From assembly GCA_964591105.1 (NCBI GenBank), contig CAZPZR010000003.1, positions 1-63,390 of the forward strand: 63,390 nucleotides of DNA. Direction: 5' to 3'. The stretch is from CAZPZR01 sp964591105 (GTDB taxonomy: Bacteria; Bacillota; Clostridia; Lachnospirales; Lachnospiraceae). The notes below the pieces were generated by a model that saw only the letters and a list, made by a program, of their open reading frames with translations, was not told the DNA's origin and did not search any database. Position numbers and translations under genes: made by a program. The first letter of the stretch is position 1. The number at the start of each line of letters is the position of its first letter. Positions 24,877-33,879 of the stretch are shown here, one piece after another.

Positions 24877-25740
24877 CTATTGAAGTTTAGATCCTGTCAA
24901 TAATTCATAACACTCTAAATACTTGCCGATTGTCTTTTCAACAATCTCTTCTGGAAGTGTCCAGTCATTGTCTGGATTTGCTTTCAGCCAGTCACGAGCA
25001 ATCTGTTTATCAAAGGATGGCTGTCCATGTCCAGGTTCATAGACATCTGCTGGCCAGAAACGAGAACTGTCAGGAGTGAGCATTTCGTCAGCAAGAACAA
25101 TGTCTCCGTGTTCATCAATACCAAATTCAAATTTTGTATCTGCAATGATGATTCCGCGGCTTGCAGCATAATCTGCACATTTTTTATAAAGAGCGATTGT
25201 ATAATCACGAAGCTTAGAAGCATATTCTTCGCCTTTTCCAGGGAAATATTTTTCTAAATGAGCTACACTTTCTTCATAGGAGATATTTTCATCATGTTCT
25301 CCAAGTTCAGCCTTTGTAGATGGTGTGTAGATTGGTTCAGGAAGCTTATCAGATTCCTGTAATCCTTCTGGAAGTTTGATGCCACATACTGTGCCGTTCT
25401 TCTGATAGCTTGCCCAACCACTTCCTGTAATGTATCCGCGAACAATGCATTCTACAGGGAGAATTGTAAGTTTCTTACACAGCATAGATTTACCTTCGAA
25501 TTCAGGAATCTGGAAAAACTCTGGCATATCTTTCACATCTGTAGAAATCATATGATTTGGAAGAATGTCTTTGGTCATATCGAACCAGAATTTGGACATC
25601 TGAGTCAGAACAGAACCTTTCTTTGTAACGATATTTTTTAAGATGACATCAAAACAGCTGATGCGGTCCGTTGCGACCATGATCAGGCTGTCTCCATTAT
25701 CATAAATCTCACGAACTTTTCCTTCTTTGATCGGTTTCAT
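24877..25740 (-). CDS. purC: SAICAR synthetase
   Basis: This 287-aa enzyme joins CAIR and aspartate in purine synthesis. It has the opening KEGKVREIYDNGDSLIMVATDRIS, the RGYITGSGW motif and the LADEMLTPDSSRFWP run with the metal-binding acidic residues. It is longer than the usual bacterial form of about 240 aa and resembles the longer yeast Ade1-type form (LTQMSKFWF, an insertion with PSTKAELGEHDENIS). GAGGTG precedes the start. It stands alone, apart from purEMND. Confidence 0.93.
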   Translation of the reverse strand: MKPIKEGKVREIYDNGDSLIMVATDRISCFDVILKNIVTKKGSVLTQMSKFWFDMTKDILPNHMISTDVKDMPEFFQIPEFEGKSMLCKKLTILPVECIVRGYITGSGWASYQKNGTVCGIKLPEGLQESDKLPEPIYTPSTKAELGEHDENISYEESVAHLEKYFPGKGEEYASKLRDYTIALYKKCADYAASRGIIIADTKFEFGIDEHGDIVLADEMLTPDSSRFWPADVYEPGHGQPSFDKQIARDWLKANPDNDWTLPEEIVEKTIGKYLECYELLTGSKLQ

Positions 25741-25761
25741 AAGTTATACACCTCGCTATAA

Positions 25762-25792
25762 ATATTAAATGAAATATACATCCATTTAATAT
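25762..25792. promoter_or_regulatory. Inverted repeat in the purC leader
   Basis: ATATTAAATG and CATTTAATAT form a perfect 10-bp dyad with an 11-base spacer, 22 bases before the purC start. It may be an operator or an RNA hairpin near the ribosome site. No known purine motif was recognised. Confidence 0.4.
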
Positions 25793-25953
25793 CTAATCAG
25801 ATTTTCGGAAGAAATGCAATGCTATGGGAGGAAATTATATATAGTAGTTTTTAATAAGTTTTAATAAGCATGTTTTAACAAAAAAATTCACATAAAGAAC
25901 ATATTTATCTGCTATGATAAGAGAGTGAAATGATGTAGATGGAGGCGTCAGAA

Positions 25954-26637
25954 ATGGAAAAAGTCAAACTATTAGTGGTTGATGATGAGAGCAGAATGCG
26001 AAAACTTGTCAGAGACTTTTTAGAAAGAAAGAATTTTCAAGTATTAGAAGCGGAAAATGGATTGGAAGCTATGGAAATATTCTATGAAGAAAAGGATATT
26101 GCGCTTATTATCTTAGATGTTATGATGCCAAAGATGGATGGATGGCAGGTGTGCCGGGAAGTGCGCCAGTCATCAAAAGTCCCAATCATTATGCTGACAG
26201 CTCGTTCGGATGAGCGGGATGAACTGCAAGGCTTCGAACTTGGAGTGGATGAATATATCTCTAAGCCATTTAGTCCAAAAATTTTAGTGGCAAGAGTGGA
26301 AGCTGTTTTGAGAAGAGTAACACATCTAGAAGAGGAACAACTTACAGATGCGGGTGGAATTTCCATTGATAAGTCTGCACATATTGTGAAGATAGACGGA
26401 GAAACAATTGAACTGAGTTATAAAGAATTTGAATTGTTATCATATTTTGTTGAAAATCAAGGGATTGCATTGTCCAGAGAAAAAATTTTGAATAATGTAT
26501 GGAATTATGACTATTTTGGAGATGCAAGAACCATTGACACTCATGTGAAAAAATTAAGAAGTAAGCTTGGAGAAAAAGGAGCTTACATCAAAACTATCTG
26601 GGGCATGGGATACAAATTTGAGGTGGACGAAGTATGA
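25954..26637 (+). CDS. Response regulator, OmpR/PhoB family
   Basis: This 227-aa protein has a receiver domain with Asp10, Asp11, phospho-acceptor Asp55, Thr82 and Lys104, and a winged-helix DNA-binding domain from about 128, ending with the recognition region RTIDTHVKKLRSKLG. ATG25954 is chosen because GGAGG lies eight bases before it; ATG25939 comes before that site. It overlaps the kinase gene by four bases (ATGA), so they form one two-component system. The signal and target genes are unknown. Confidence 0.93.
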   Translation: MEKVKLLVVDDESRMRKLVRDFLERKNFQVLEAENGLEAMEIFYEEKDIALIILDVMMPKMDGWQVCREVRQSSKVPIIMLTARSDERDELQGFELGVDEYISKPFSPKILVARVEAVLRRVTHLEEEQLTDAGGISIDKSAHIVKIDGETIELSYKEFELLSYFVENQGIALSREKILNNVWNYDYFGDARTIDTHVKKLRSKLGEKGAYIKTIWGMGYKFEVDEV

Positions 26638-28100
26638 AACATTCAATCAAGAAACAGATGATCGCAGTGTTTGTAGGGCTTACGCTTTGCTTGATTCTGG
26701 CACTATTCGTAATTAACTTATGCTTTCTCGAACCTTTTTATATTAATAATAAAGAAACAGAGTTTATTCATCTGTATGAGAAGATTGAGGAGGCAGCAGA
26801 GCGGGGCGTGCTCCTTGACGAGGACGAGTTTGAAAATCTTCGCAATCTGGCAGAAAAAAGCAATGTATCTTTTTTGATTAGTGATACGCAGAATAAGAGG
26901 GTTATTACCAATGTCCATGATATGGAACGACTGCGCCAGCAACTGATGGGATACCTTCTGAATCAGACGCAGAGCCAGAGTAAAATCCTGAAGAGCACAG
27001 AAAAGTATCAGATGGGCCAATGCAGAGACTGGCTGAATAACTCGGAATATATTGAGATGTGGGGCGAGCTAGAGAACGGAGACCAGTTCTTGATGCGAAG
27101 TCCTTTGGAAAGTATTCAAGACAGTGCGGAATTATCCAATCATTTTCTGATAAGAGTTGGAATTGTAGGGCTTTTGATTTGTATTTTCTTTGTCTGGTAT
27201 TTTTCAAAAAAATTAACAGATCCGATTTTGGAATTGACAGCCTTATCAGAACGAATGGCCAATCTTGACTTTGAAGTGAAGTATTCGAGTGGAGGAAGCG
27301 ATGAAATTGGGCTGCTAGGAGCAAACTTCAATCGAATGTCTGCACGATTGGAAACGACGATATCTGAATTAAAGAGTGCAAATAATCAATTGCAGAAAGA
27401 TATAGAAAAAAAAGAAAAATTAGATAGCATGCGAAAGGAATTTCTTGGAAATGTCTCGCATGAATTAAAAACACCGATCGCATTGATCCAAGGATATGCA
27501 GAAGGGCTTCGTGAAGAGGTGAATACAGACAAGGAAAGCAGAGAATTCTATTGTGATGTTATTATAGATGAAGCGCAAAAAATGAATCGCATGGTACGTA
27601 ATTTATTGACACTTAATCAGCTGGAATTCGGAGATGAAGAACTAGTATTTGAGCGATTCGACTTAACGGAAGTGGTGCGGGGAGTTTTGCAGAATATGGA
27701 ACTGATTTCGCAGCAGAAAGAGGTAAAAGTGTTGTTCCGTCAGAACGAACCTGTTTATGTATGGGGGGATGAGTTTAAGGTGGAACAAGTCGTGCGAAAT
27801 TATGTAAGTAATGCGTATAATCATGTAGATGATGAGAATATTATCGAAATTAAGATTATAAAAGTAGACAAGAAAGCACGAACTACTGTATTTAATACAG
27901 GAAAACCAATTCCGGAAGAAGATTTGTCTCATATCTGGGAGAAGTTTTATAAGGTTGATAAGGCACATACGAGAGAGTATGGAGGCAACGGAATTGGACT
28001 TTCCATTGTAAAAGCAATTATGGAATCCTTCCGACAGAAGTATGGTGTTAAGAATTATGAAAATGGTGTTGAATTCTGGTTCGAGTTAGATATACAATGA
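26634..28100 (+). CDS. Sensor histidine kinase
   Basis: This 488-aa membrane kinase has TM1 (about 9-31), an outside sensor region of about 140 residues, TM2 (172-189), a HAMP domain (about 190-245), a coiled coil, the phospho-acceptor His276 in VSHELKTP and a C-terminal ATPase domain ending with the G box YGGNGIGLSIVKAI. The layout is that of WalK/PhoR/VanS kinases. It is the partner of the overlapping response regulator. The outside domain is rich in Glu and Gln and has no recognised ligand fold. Confidence 0.93.
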   Translation: MKHSIKKQMIAVFVGLTLCLILALFVINLCFLEPFYINNKETEFIHLYEKIEEAAERGVLLDEDEFENLRNLAEKSNVSFLISDTQNKRVITNVHDMERLRQQLMGYLLNQTQSQSKILKSTEKYQMGQCRDWLNNSEYIEMWGELENGDQFLMRSPLESIQDSAELSNHFLIRVGIVGLLICIFFVWYFSKKLTDPILELTALSERMANLDFEVKYSSGGSDEIGLLGANFNRMSARLETTISELKSANNQLQKDIEKKEKLDSMRKEFLGNVSHELKTPIALIQGYAEGLREEVNTDKESREFYCDVIIDEAQKMNRMVRNLLTLNQLEFGDEELVFERFDLTEVVRGVLQNMELISQQKEVKVLFRQNEPVYVWGDEFKVEQVVRNYVSNAYNHVDDENIIEIKIIKVDKKARTTVFNTGKPIPEEDLSHIWEKFYKVDKAHTREYGGNGIGLSIVKAIMESFRQKYGVKNYENGVEFWFELDIQ

Positions 28101-28142
28101 TGAATATGAATTTAGACAGCAAATGGCCGAGGAGGACAAGTT

Positions 28143-28748
28143 ATGATTGCAATCATAGATTATGATGCGGGGAATATTAAAAGCGTAGAAAAAGCGTTAT
28201 TATTTCTTGGACAGGAAGTAAAGATTACAAGAAATCGAGATGAAATTTTAAGGGCAGATAAAGTGATTCTCCCAGGTGTTGGATCCTTTGGTGATGCAAT
28301 GAGCAAGATTCATCAATATGGATTAGAAGAAGTGATTCATCAAGTGGTAGAAAAGCAGACACCATTTCTTGGAATTTGCCTTGGCCTTCAACTTTTGTTT
28401 GAAAAAAGTGATGAGACACCTGGTGTAAAGGGACTTGGGATTTTAAAAGGTGAGATCTTAAGAATTCCTGAGACGCCGGGACTGAAAGTTCCTCATATGG
28501 GATGGAATTCACTGAAGTTTCAAAATAATGGAAGATTATTTCAAAATCTGTCGGAAGACTCTTATGTGTATTTCGTGCATTCCTATTATCTGAAAGCAGA
28601 AGATGAATCATGCGTGACAGCAACAACGGAATACGGAATACATATTGATGCATCTGTTGAGCAGGGCAATGTGTTCGCATGTCAGTTCCATCCGGAAAAG
28701 AGCAGCGATGTAGGCATGCAGATATTGAAAAACTTTGTAGAATTATAA
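28143..28748 (+). CDS. hisH: Imidazole glycerol phosphate synthase, glutaminase subunit
   Basis: This 201-aa class I glutamine amidotransferase has the catalytic triad Cys79 (FLGICLGLQ), His183 and Glu185 (FHPEKSS). It supplies ammonia to HisF for making imidazole glycerol phosphate and AICAR in histidine synthesis. The gene is 14 bases before hisF. No other histidine gene is in the window, so the pair is separated from hisA, hisB and the rest. Confidence 0.94.
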   Translation: MIAIIDYDAGNIKSVEKALLFLGQEVKITRNRDEILRADKVILPGVGSFGDAMSKIHQYGLEEVIHQVVEKQTPFLGICLGLQLLFEKSDETPGVKGLGILKGEILRIPETPGLKVPHMGWNSLKFQNNGRLFQNLSEDSYVYFVHSYYLKAEDESCVTATTEYGIHIDASVEQGNVFACQFHPEKSSDVGMQILKNFVEL

Positions 28749-28762
28749 TCGGAGGACAAAAG

Positions 28763-29524
28763 ATGCATACAAAAAGAATTGTTCCGTGTCTGGATGTAAA
28801 AAACGGACGCGTAGTGAAGGGAGTCAATTTCGTTGATTTAAGAGACGCAGGTGACCCAGTAGAGATTGCAAAAGCTTATGATAAAGCAGGAGCAGACGAA
28901 TTGGTATTTCTGGATATTACAGCAACAAGCGATGCTAGAAGTACAGTGACAGATATGGTGAGAAAAGTTGCTGAAAATGTGTTCATTCCATTTACTGTTG
29001 GTGGTGGGATTCGAACGGTGGATGATTTTAAAGCATTGCTTCGTGAGGGAGCAGACAAAATTTCCATCAATTCATCAGCAATCAACACACCGAGATTAAT
29101 TTCTGATGCAGCAGATAAATTTGGAAGCCAGTGTGTAGTAGTAGCTATTGACGCGAGAAAACGTGCGGATGGCAGTGGTTGGAACATTTATAAAAATGGC
29201 GGACGAATTGATGTGGGAATCGATGCAGTAGAATGGGCAAGAAAGGTAGAAGGACTTGGTGCGGGAGAAATTCTGCTTACAAGTATGGACGGAGACGGCA
29301 CAAAGCAAGGGTATGATCTGGCGTTGACTCGTGCAATTGCTGAAGCAGTGTCTATTCCAGTGATTGCATCTGGAGGTGCAGGGACATTGGAACACTTCTA
29401 TGAAGCCCTGACAGAAGGAAAAGCCGATGCGGCATTGGCAGCATCCTTGTTCCATTATAAAGAGTTGGAAATCAAGGAAGTGAAAGAATATTTAAGAGGA
29501 AAAGGGGTATCTGTGCGCCTGTAA
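28763..29524 (+). CDS. hisF: Imidazole glycerol phosphate synthase, cyclase subunit
   Basis: This 253-aa TIM-barrel enzyme has the catalytic Asp11 (PCLDVKNGRVVKG) and Asp130 (VVAIDARK). It uses ammonia from HisH to form the imidazole ring and release AICAR, which links to the AICAR transformylase at 9780. ATG28763 follows GGAGGAC; an upstream in-frame start at 28679 lies inside hisH and is rejected. Confidence 0.95.
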   Translation: MHTKRIVPCLDVKNGRVVKGVNFVDLRDAGDPVEIAKAYDKAGADELVFLDITATSDARSTVTDMVRKVAENVFIPFTVGGGIRTVDDFKALLREGADKISINSSAINTPRLISDAADKFGSQCVVVAIDARKRADGSGWNIYKNGGRIDVGIDAVEWARKVEGLGAGEILLTSMDGDGTKQGYDLALTRAIAEAVSIPVIASGGAGTLEHFYEALTEGKADAALAASLFHYKELEIKEVKEYLRGKGVSVRL

Positions 29525-29552
29525 CGGCAGTGGCGATACCAAAGGAGAAGGT

Positions 29553-30221
29553 ATGGGAGCAATTACAAATGATTGGCTGGATGTCTTAAAGGATGAGTTC
29601 AAGAAACCTTATTATAAAGAATTATTTCAGAAAGTGACGGAAGAATATCGAACACAGTTGATATTTCCTCCTGCAGATGATATTTTTAATGCGTTCCATT
29701 TGACACCATTAAAGAATGTGAAGGTTGTAATCTTAGGACAGGATCCTTACCATAATCATGGGCAGGCTCATGGGTTATGTTTTTCTGTGAAGAAAGGTGT
29801 GGATATTCCACCATCTCTTGTAAATATATACAAAGAATTGCAGGACGATCTAGGGTGTAAGATTCCAGATCATGGATATTTGACAAAATGGGCAGAGCAA
29901 GGAGTTCTGATGCTCAATACAGTTTTGACTGTACGTGCACATCAGGCAAACTCTCACCGAGGAATCGGATGGGAAGAATTTACAGATGCTGCGATTCGCG
30001 TGTTGAATGAGCAGGATCGACCAATTGTCTTTATTTTGTGGGGAGCACCTGCACAGAAAAAGGAAAAAATGTTGAACAATCCAAACCATTTGATTTTGAA
30101 GGCACCGCATCCAAGTCCACTGTCTGCGTACCGTGGCTTTTTTGGAAGCAAGCCATTTAGCCAAACAAATAATTTTCTGGTGCAGCATGGACTGGAACCA
30201 ATTGATTGGCAAATAGATTAA
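29553..30221 (+). CDS. ung: Uracil-DNA glycosylase
   Basis: This 222-aa enzyme removes uracil from DNA. The water-activating motif GQDPYH (Asp64, His67) and the minor-groove loop HPSPLS (His186) are present. AAGGAGAAGGT precedes the ATG. It follows hisF by 28 bases and is followed by a lipoprotein gene whose ATG is 26 bases beyond the ung stop. Confidence 0.96.
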   Translation: MGAITNDWLDVLKDEFKKPYYKELFQKVTEEYRTQLIFPPADDIFNAFHLTPLKNVKVVILGQDPYHNHGQAHGLCFSVKKGVDIPPSLVNIYKELQDDLGCKIPDHGYLTKWAEQGVLMLNTVLTVRAHQANSHRGIGWEEFTDAAIRVLNEQDRPIVFILWGAPAQKKEKMLNNPNHLILKAPHPSPLSAYRGFFGSKPFSQTNNFLVQHGLEPIDWQID

Positions 30222-30247
30222 CCATCAGAAAAGTTTTAGGAGAAAGT

Positions 30248-30772
30248 ATGAATAAGATTAAAAAAATTTGGATTTTGGCTGCATGCTGCATTGTACTGAC
30301 GGGGTGTGGCGAGAATGTGTATGAGCAAGGGGTAAAGCAGCTGGAAAGTGAAAATTACGAAGCAGCTGTTACATCTTTTGAAAAGGCAGTTGAGAAAGAG
30401 AAAAATTTGGCGGATTCTTACCGTGGGCTTGGAATTGCGTATTGGGAACTTCAAGAATATGAAAATGCAAAAGATGCGTTAGAAAAATCCATTGAACATG
30501 GAACAGAAGAAACTGCGACAATCTACAGCATTTTGGGGAATTGCGAATTAGAACTTCAGAATGCGGAAGAGGCAGTTTCCTATTATGAAAAGGTTCTTTC
30601 AGCAGAAAATGTTGACGAGAGCCTGAGACAGGATGTAGAATTTAACGTAATTGTGGCATATGAACAGATGAAGGATCTTGAAACAGCAAGAGAAAAGCTG
30701 GAGGAATACCTCGGCAAGTATCCAGAGGATGAAGCTGCCGCAAAAGAAGCAGAATTTTTGGAGACAAGATAA
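30248..30772 (+). CDS. TPR-repeat lipoprotein
   Basis: This 174-aa protein has a lipoprotein signal with lipobox LTGC (Cys20), followed by four or so tetratricopeptide repeats (for example YEQGVKQLESENYEAAVTSF and YRGLGIAYWELQEYENAKDA). It is expected on the outer face of the membrane as a protein-binding scaffold. ATG30248 has AGGAGA seven bases upstream. Its stop codon overlaps the hflX start (TAATG), which suggests coupled translation. Confidence 0.85.
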   Translation: MNKIKKIWILAACCIVLTGCGENVYEQGVKQLESENYEAAVTSFEKAVEKEKNLADSYRGLGIAYWELQEYENAKDALEKSIEHGTEETATIYSILGNCELELQNAEEAVSYYEKVLSAENVDESLRQDVEFNVIVAYEQMKDLETAREKLEEYLGKYPEDEAAAKEAEFLETR

Positions 30773-32037
30773 TGATAGAATTAAAGCAAGAAGCAGAACG
30801 AGTGATTCTCGTAGGAGTAAGTCTTCCGGGACAGGAAGATGTTGAAAGATCGCTGGACGAATTGGCAGAACTTACGGCAACTGCAGGGGCAGAAGCTGTG
30901 GGACGCATGACACAGGCACGCGATCAGTTCCACCCAGGTACTTATGTGGGAAAAGGAAAAGTAGAAGAATTAAAAGATCTGATATGGGAATTAGAAGCTA
31001 CTGGAATTATCTGTGACGATGAACTTTCACCAATTCAGATGAAGAATTTGCAGGATGAACTGAACGTGAAAGTAATGGATCGTACACTGGTGATTCTGGA
31101 TATTTTCGCAGGACGTGCCTCTACGAATGAAGGAAAGATCCAGGTCGAACTTGCACAGTTGAAGTATCGTGCGACAAGATTGACAGGTTTTGGTACCTCA
31201 CTGTCACGACTGGGTGGTGGAATTGGTACAAGAGGTCCAGGAGAAAAGAAACTGGAAATCGACCGTCGATTAATCAAAAATCGAATTGCACAGTTGAATC
31301 GAGAATTGGCAGATGTGAAGAGACATCGTGAAATTACTAGAGAGCAGAGAAGCAAAAGCAACATTCCAGTTGCTGCAATCGTAGGTTACACGAATGCTGG
31401 AAAATCCACATTATTGAACACATTGACTGGAGCCGGAATTCTCGCAGAAGATAAGCTGTTTGCAACGTTGGACCCTACAACAAGAAGTTTAAAACTTCCA
31501 AGCAGACAAGAAGTGCTTTTGACGGATACAGTAGGTTTTATACGCAAGCTTCCACATCATCTGATTGATGCGTTTAGAAGTACGTTAGAGGAAGCGAAAT
31601 ATGCAGATATGATCCTGCATGTTGTGGATGCTTCGAATCCGCAGATGGATGAGCAGATGTACACAGTGTATGAGACACTGCAGAATCTAGGAGTAAAAGA
31701 TAAACCAGTCATCACAATCTTCAATAAGCAGGATAAGATTGAAGATCCTCAGGTTGTTCGCGATTTTAAAGCAGATTATATTGTGAAAATCTCTGCAAAA
31801 CAGGGAACAGGTCTTGAGGAATTGACAGAGACAATCGAGGCTGTGCTTCGTGAACAAAAACTTGCGCTGGAAGGAATCCTGGACTACAAAGACGCAGGAC
31901 TCGTACAGCTGATTCGCAAGTTTGGAGAACTTCAGGAAGAAGAGTACCGAGAAGACGGAATCTTTGTGCGTGCTTACGTTCCGGTAGAAGTTTATAACAA
32001 AGTCAGCCCATCAATGGTGTCACGAGGAGACTCGTGA
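30772..32037 (+). CDS. hflX: Ribosome-associated GTPase HflX
   Basis: This 421-aa GTPase splits stalled or hibernating 70S ribosomes. It has the N-terminal HflX domain with the glycine-rich RLGGGIGTRGPGEKKLE linker, then the G domain with Walker A GYTNAGKST (205-213), DTVGF at 252-256 and NKQD. The start overlaps the lipoprotein stop. The last 46 bases overlap the convergent AraC gene, and no terminator is visible between them. Confidence 0.93.
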   Translation: MIELKQEAERVILVGVSLPGQEDVERSLDELAELTATAGAEAVGRMTQARDQFHPGTYVGKGKVEELKDLIWELEATGIICDDELSPIQMKNLQDELNVKVMDRTLVILDIFAGRASTNEGKIQVELAQLKYRATRLTGFGTSLSRLGGGIGTRGPGEKKLEIDRRLIKNRIAQLNRELADVKRHREITREQRSKSNIPVAAIVGYTNAGKSTLLNTLTGAGILAEDKLFATLDPTTRSLKLPSRQEVLLTDTVGFIRKLPHHLIDAFRSTLEEAKYADMILHVVDASNPQMDEQMYTVYETLQNLGVKDKPVITIFNKQDKIEDPQVVRDFKADYIVKISAKQGTGLEELTETIEAVLREQKLALEGILDYKDAGLVQLIRKFGELQEEEYREDGIFVRAYVPVEVYNKVSPSMVSRGDS

Positions 32038-32843
32038 AACAGTTGGCGGTAGGCGCGTGAGAAGGTGGAGTAATCTTTATATCCACAGTCAAAGCATGCC
32101 TGCATGACAGGTGTATGATTTAAAATAAGTTCTTTTGCAAGCAGGAGCCGTTTGCTGGAAATATAGTTTCCAATTGTATAACCGGTTTCCTGCTTGAATT
32201 GTCTCATCATATGATACTTACTGATATAGAACTTCTGAGCAAGGTGGTCAATGCTCAGCTCTTCGCTAAGGTGCTCGGAAATATATCGGATAATATCTAT
32301 AATCTTTTCGTTATAATCTGCAGTATCAAGAAATTCCAAACTATTCTTCTGTGTAGCACGATTCAGATGAATCATAAACTCGAGAAAAAGAACCTGACGG
32401 TAAAGCTCGTTTGCATATCCAGTATCAGAAAAAGATTTTTCTAGTTGGCTGATGGAACGAAAAAGCGCATTTTTCTCGAAGGAAGGAATGCGGAGAACAT
32501 TGCTTTGCTCTTCGGCTGCTTTTTGAAAACAGGAACTCAAGTCGTAAGCATTCGTTTGATAAGCTTTCATAAAGTTGGGAGAAATGTAGACAATGATACG
32601 ATCATACACGGTAGAGTTATCGACCGTTAATCGATGAATGTCATTGTGCTTTACCAAGACAATATCATAGGGCTGAAGGTCATAGGATTTTCCCTCAATC
32701 ATGTAAGTGACATCTCCACTAAGGAAAATAGTGATTTTATCGAAATCATGGTAATGATATTCGACTTCCTTAGTTTCCTGGTCTGTTAAATGAAATAATT
32801 TGAATTCGCTGTTTAAATATCCCTTTTTTGCATAAGTTTCCAT
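31992..32843 (-). CDS. AraC family transcriptional regulator
   Basis: This 283-aa protein has an N-terminal cupin-type sensor domain (about 20-105, with HYHDFDKITIFLSG) and a C-terminal double HTH (from about 175) with IDHLAQKFYISKYHMMRQFK and the AraC signature near CFDCGYKDYSTFSRAYRQ. Such regulators usually sense sugars. ATG32843 follows GAGGAG by eight bases; an upstream GTG at 32852 is too close to that site. No sugar operon is adjacent, so its targets are unknown. Confidence 0.9.
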   Translation of the reverse strand: METYAKKGYLNSEFKLFHLTDQETKEVEYHYHDFDKITIFLSGDVTYMIEGKSYDLQPYDIVLVKHNDIHRLTVDNSTVYDRIIVYISPNFMKAYQTNAYDLSSCFQKAAEEQSNVLRIPSFEKNALFRSISQLEKSFSDTGYANELYRQVLFLEFMIHLNRATQKNSLEFLDTADYNEKIIDIIRYISEHLSEELSIDHLAQKFYISKYHMMRQFKQETGYTIGNYISSKRLLLAKELILNHTPVMQACFDCGYKDYSTFSRAYRQLFHESPRDTIDGLTLL

Positions 32844-32994
32844 AGACAACACTCCTCATTTGAGATGGTAATATTTTACATGAAAATAGCATTATTTGCA
32901 ATGTTTGAAGCACTATCTATGTAGAAAATGAAAAAGATGCTTGTTATGATGTTGATAACAACAGAAATAAAGTCTTGAAAATCGGAGGATTGCA

Positions 32995-33852
32995 ATGGAA
33001 GTAGTATTAGAACGTTATCATGGACTTGGAAACGATTATGTCGTATTTGACCCAAATAAAAATAAATTAGAACTGACAGAGAAAAATGTAAAATTAATCT
33101 GTGACAGGAATGCTGGACTTGGTTCCGATGGAATTTTGGAAGGACCAATTTTAAAAGAAGATGGAATGTATGTAAAGGTATGGAATCCAGACGGAAGTGA
33201 ACCAGAAACAAGTGGGAATGGTGTTCGCATTTTTGCAAGATATCTGAAAGATGCCGGTTATGTACAGAAAAAGAACTTTACTTTGTATACAGCAAATGGC
33301 CCAGTGGAAGTTACATTTTTAAACGAAGATGGCAGCAGACTTCGCGTATCCATGGGAAAACTTTCTTTCTGCAGTGATGATATTCCAGTAACTGGTGAAC
33401 GCAGAGATGTGATTAATGAAGATATGGTGTTTGGACGTACACTTTATCCAGTAACTTGTGTGAATATCGGAAATCCACATTGCGTCATTCCAATGCGTGA
33501 GATTTCAAAACCATTGGTGTGCAAGATTGGTGACTATGCGGAAATGGCTCGATATTTCCCAAAAAGAATCAATACACAGATTATGAAAGTGATTGATAAA
33601 GAACACGTTGCAATTGAAATTTATGAACGTGGAGCAGGATATACACTTGCATCTGGAACAGGTGCCTGTGCGGCAGCAGGAGTAGCTTATAAGCTTGGAA
33701 TGACGAATAATAAAGTAATTGTTCGCATGCCAGGTGGTGAATTACAGGTAGAAATTACAGAGGACTGGAATGTATATTTGACAGGAGATGTCTTTTACGT
33801 TGCGAAGATGTTTCTTGGAAATGAATTTGTAGAAAAATTAAGAAGCATATAG
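32995..33852 (+). CDS. dapF: Diaminopimelate epimerase homologue with both catalytic Cys replaced by Ser
   Basis: This 285-aa protein has the DapF length and motifs: HGLGNDYVV at the start, NPDGSEPETSGNGVR, GNPHCVI and ERGAGYTLASGTGAC. True DapF uses two cysteines as acid and base, in the positions CGNG and ACGTG. Here codon AGT gives Ser73 and TCT gives Ser220, so both are serine, and the usual GET after the ERGA motif is GYT. The fold and substrate-binding Glu-Arg are kept. The enzyme may be inactive as an epimerase or work on another substrate; the symbol follows homology only. It lies 27 bases before addB. Confidence 0.8.
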   Translation: MEVVLERYHGLGNDYVVFDPNKNKLELTEKNVKLICDRNAGLGSDGILEGPILKEDGMYVKVWNPDGSEPETSGNGVRIFARYLKDAGYVQKKNFTLYTANGPVEVTFLNEDGSRLRVSMGKLSFCSDDIPVTGERRDVINEDMVFGRTLYPVTCVNIGNPHCVIPMREISKPLVCKIGDYAEMARYFPKRINTQIMKVIDKEHVAIEIYERGAGYTLASGTGACAAAGVAYKLGMTNNKVIVRMPGGELQVEITEDWNVYLTGDVFYVAKMFLGNEFVEKLRSI

Positions 33853-33879
33853 TATACTAAGGCATAGGGAGGAAGACCT

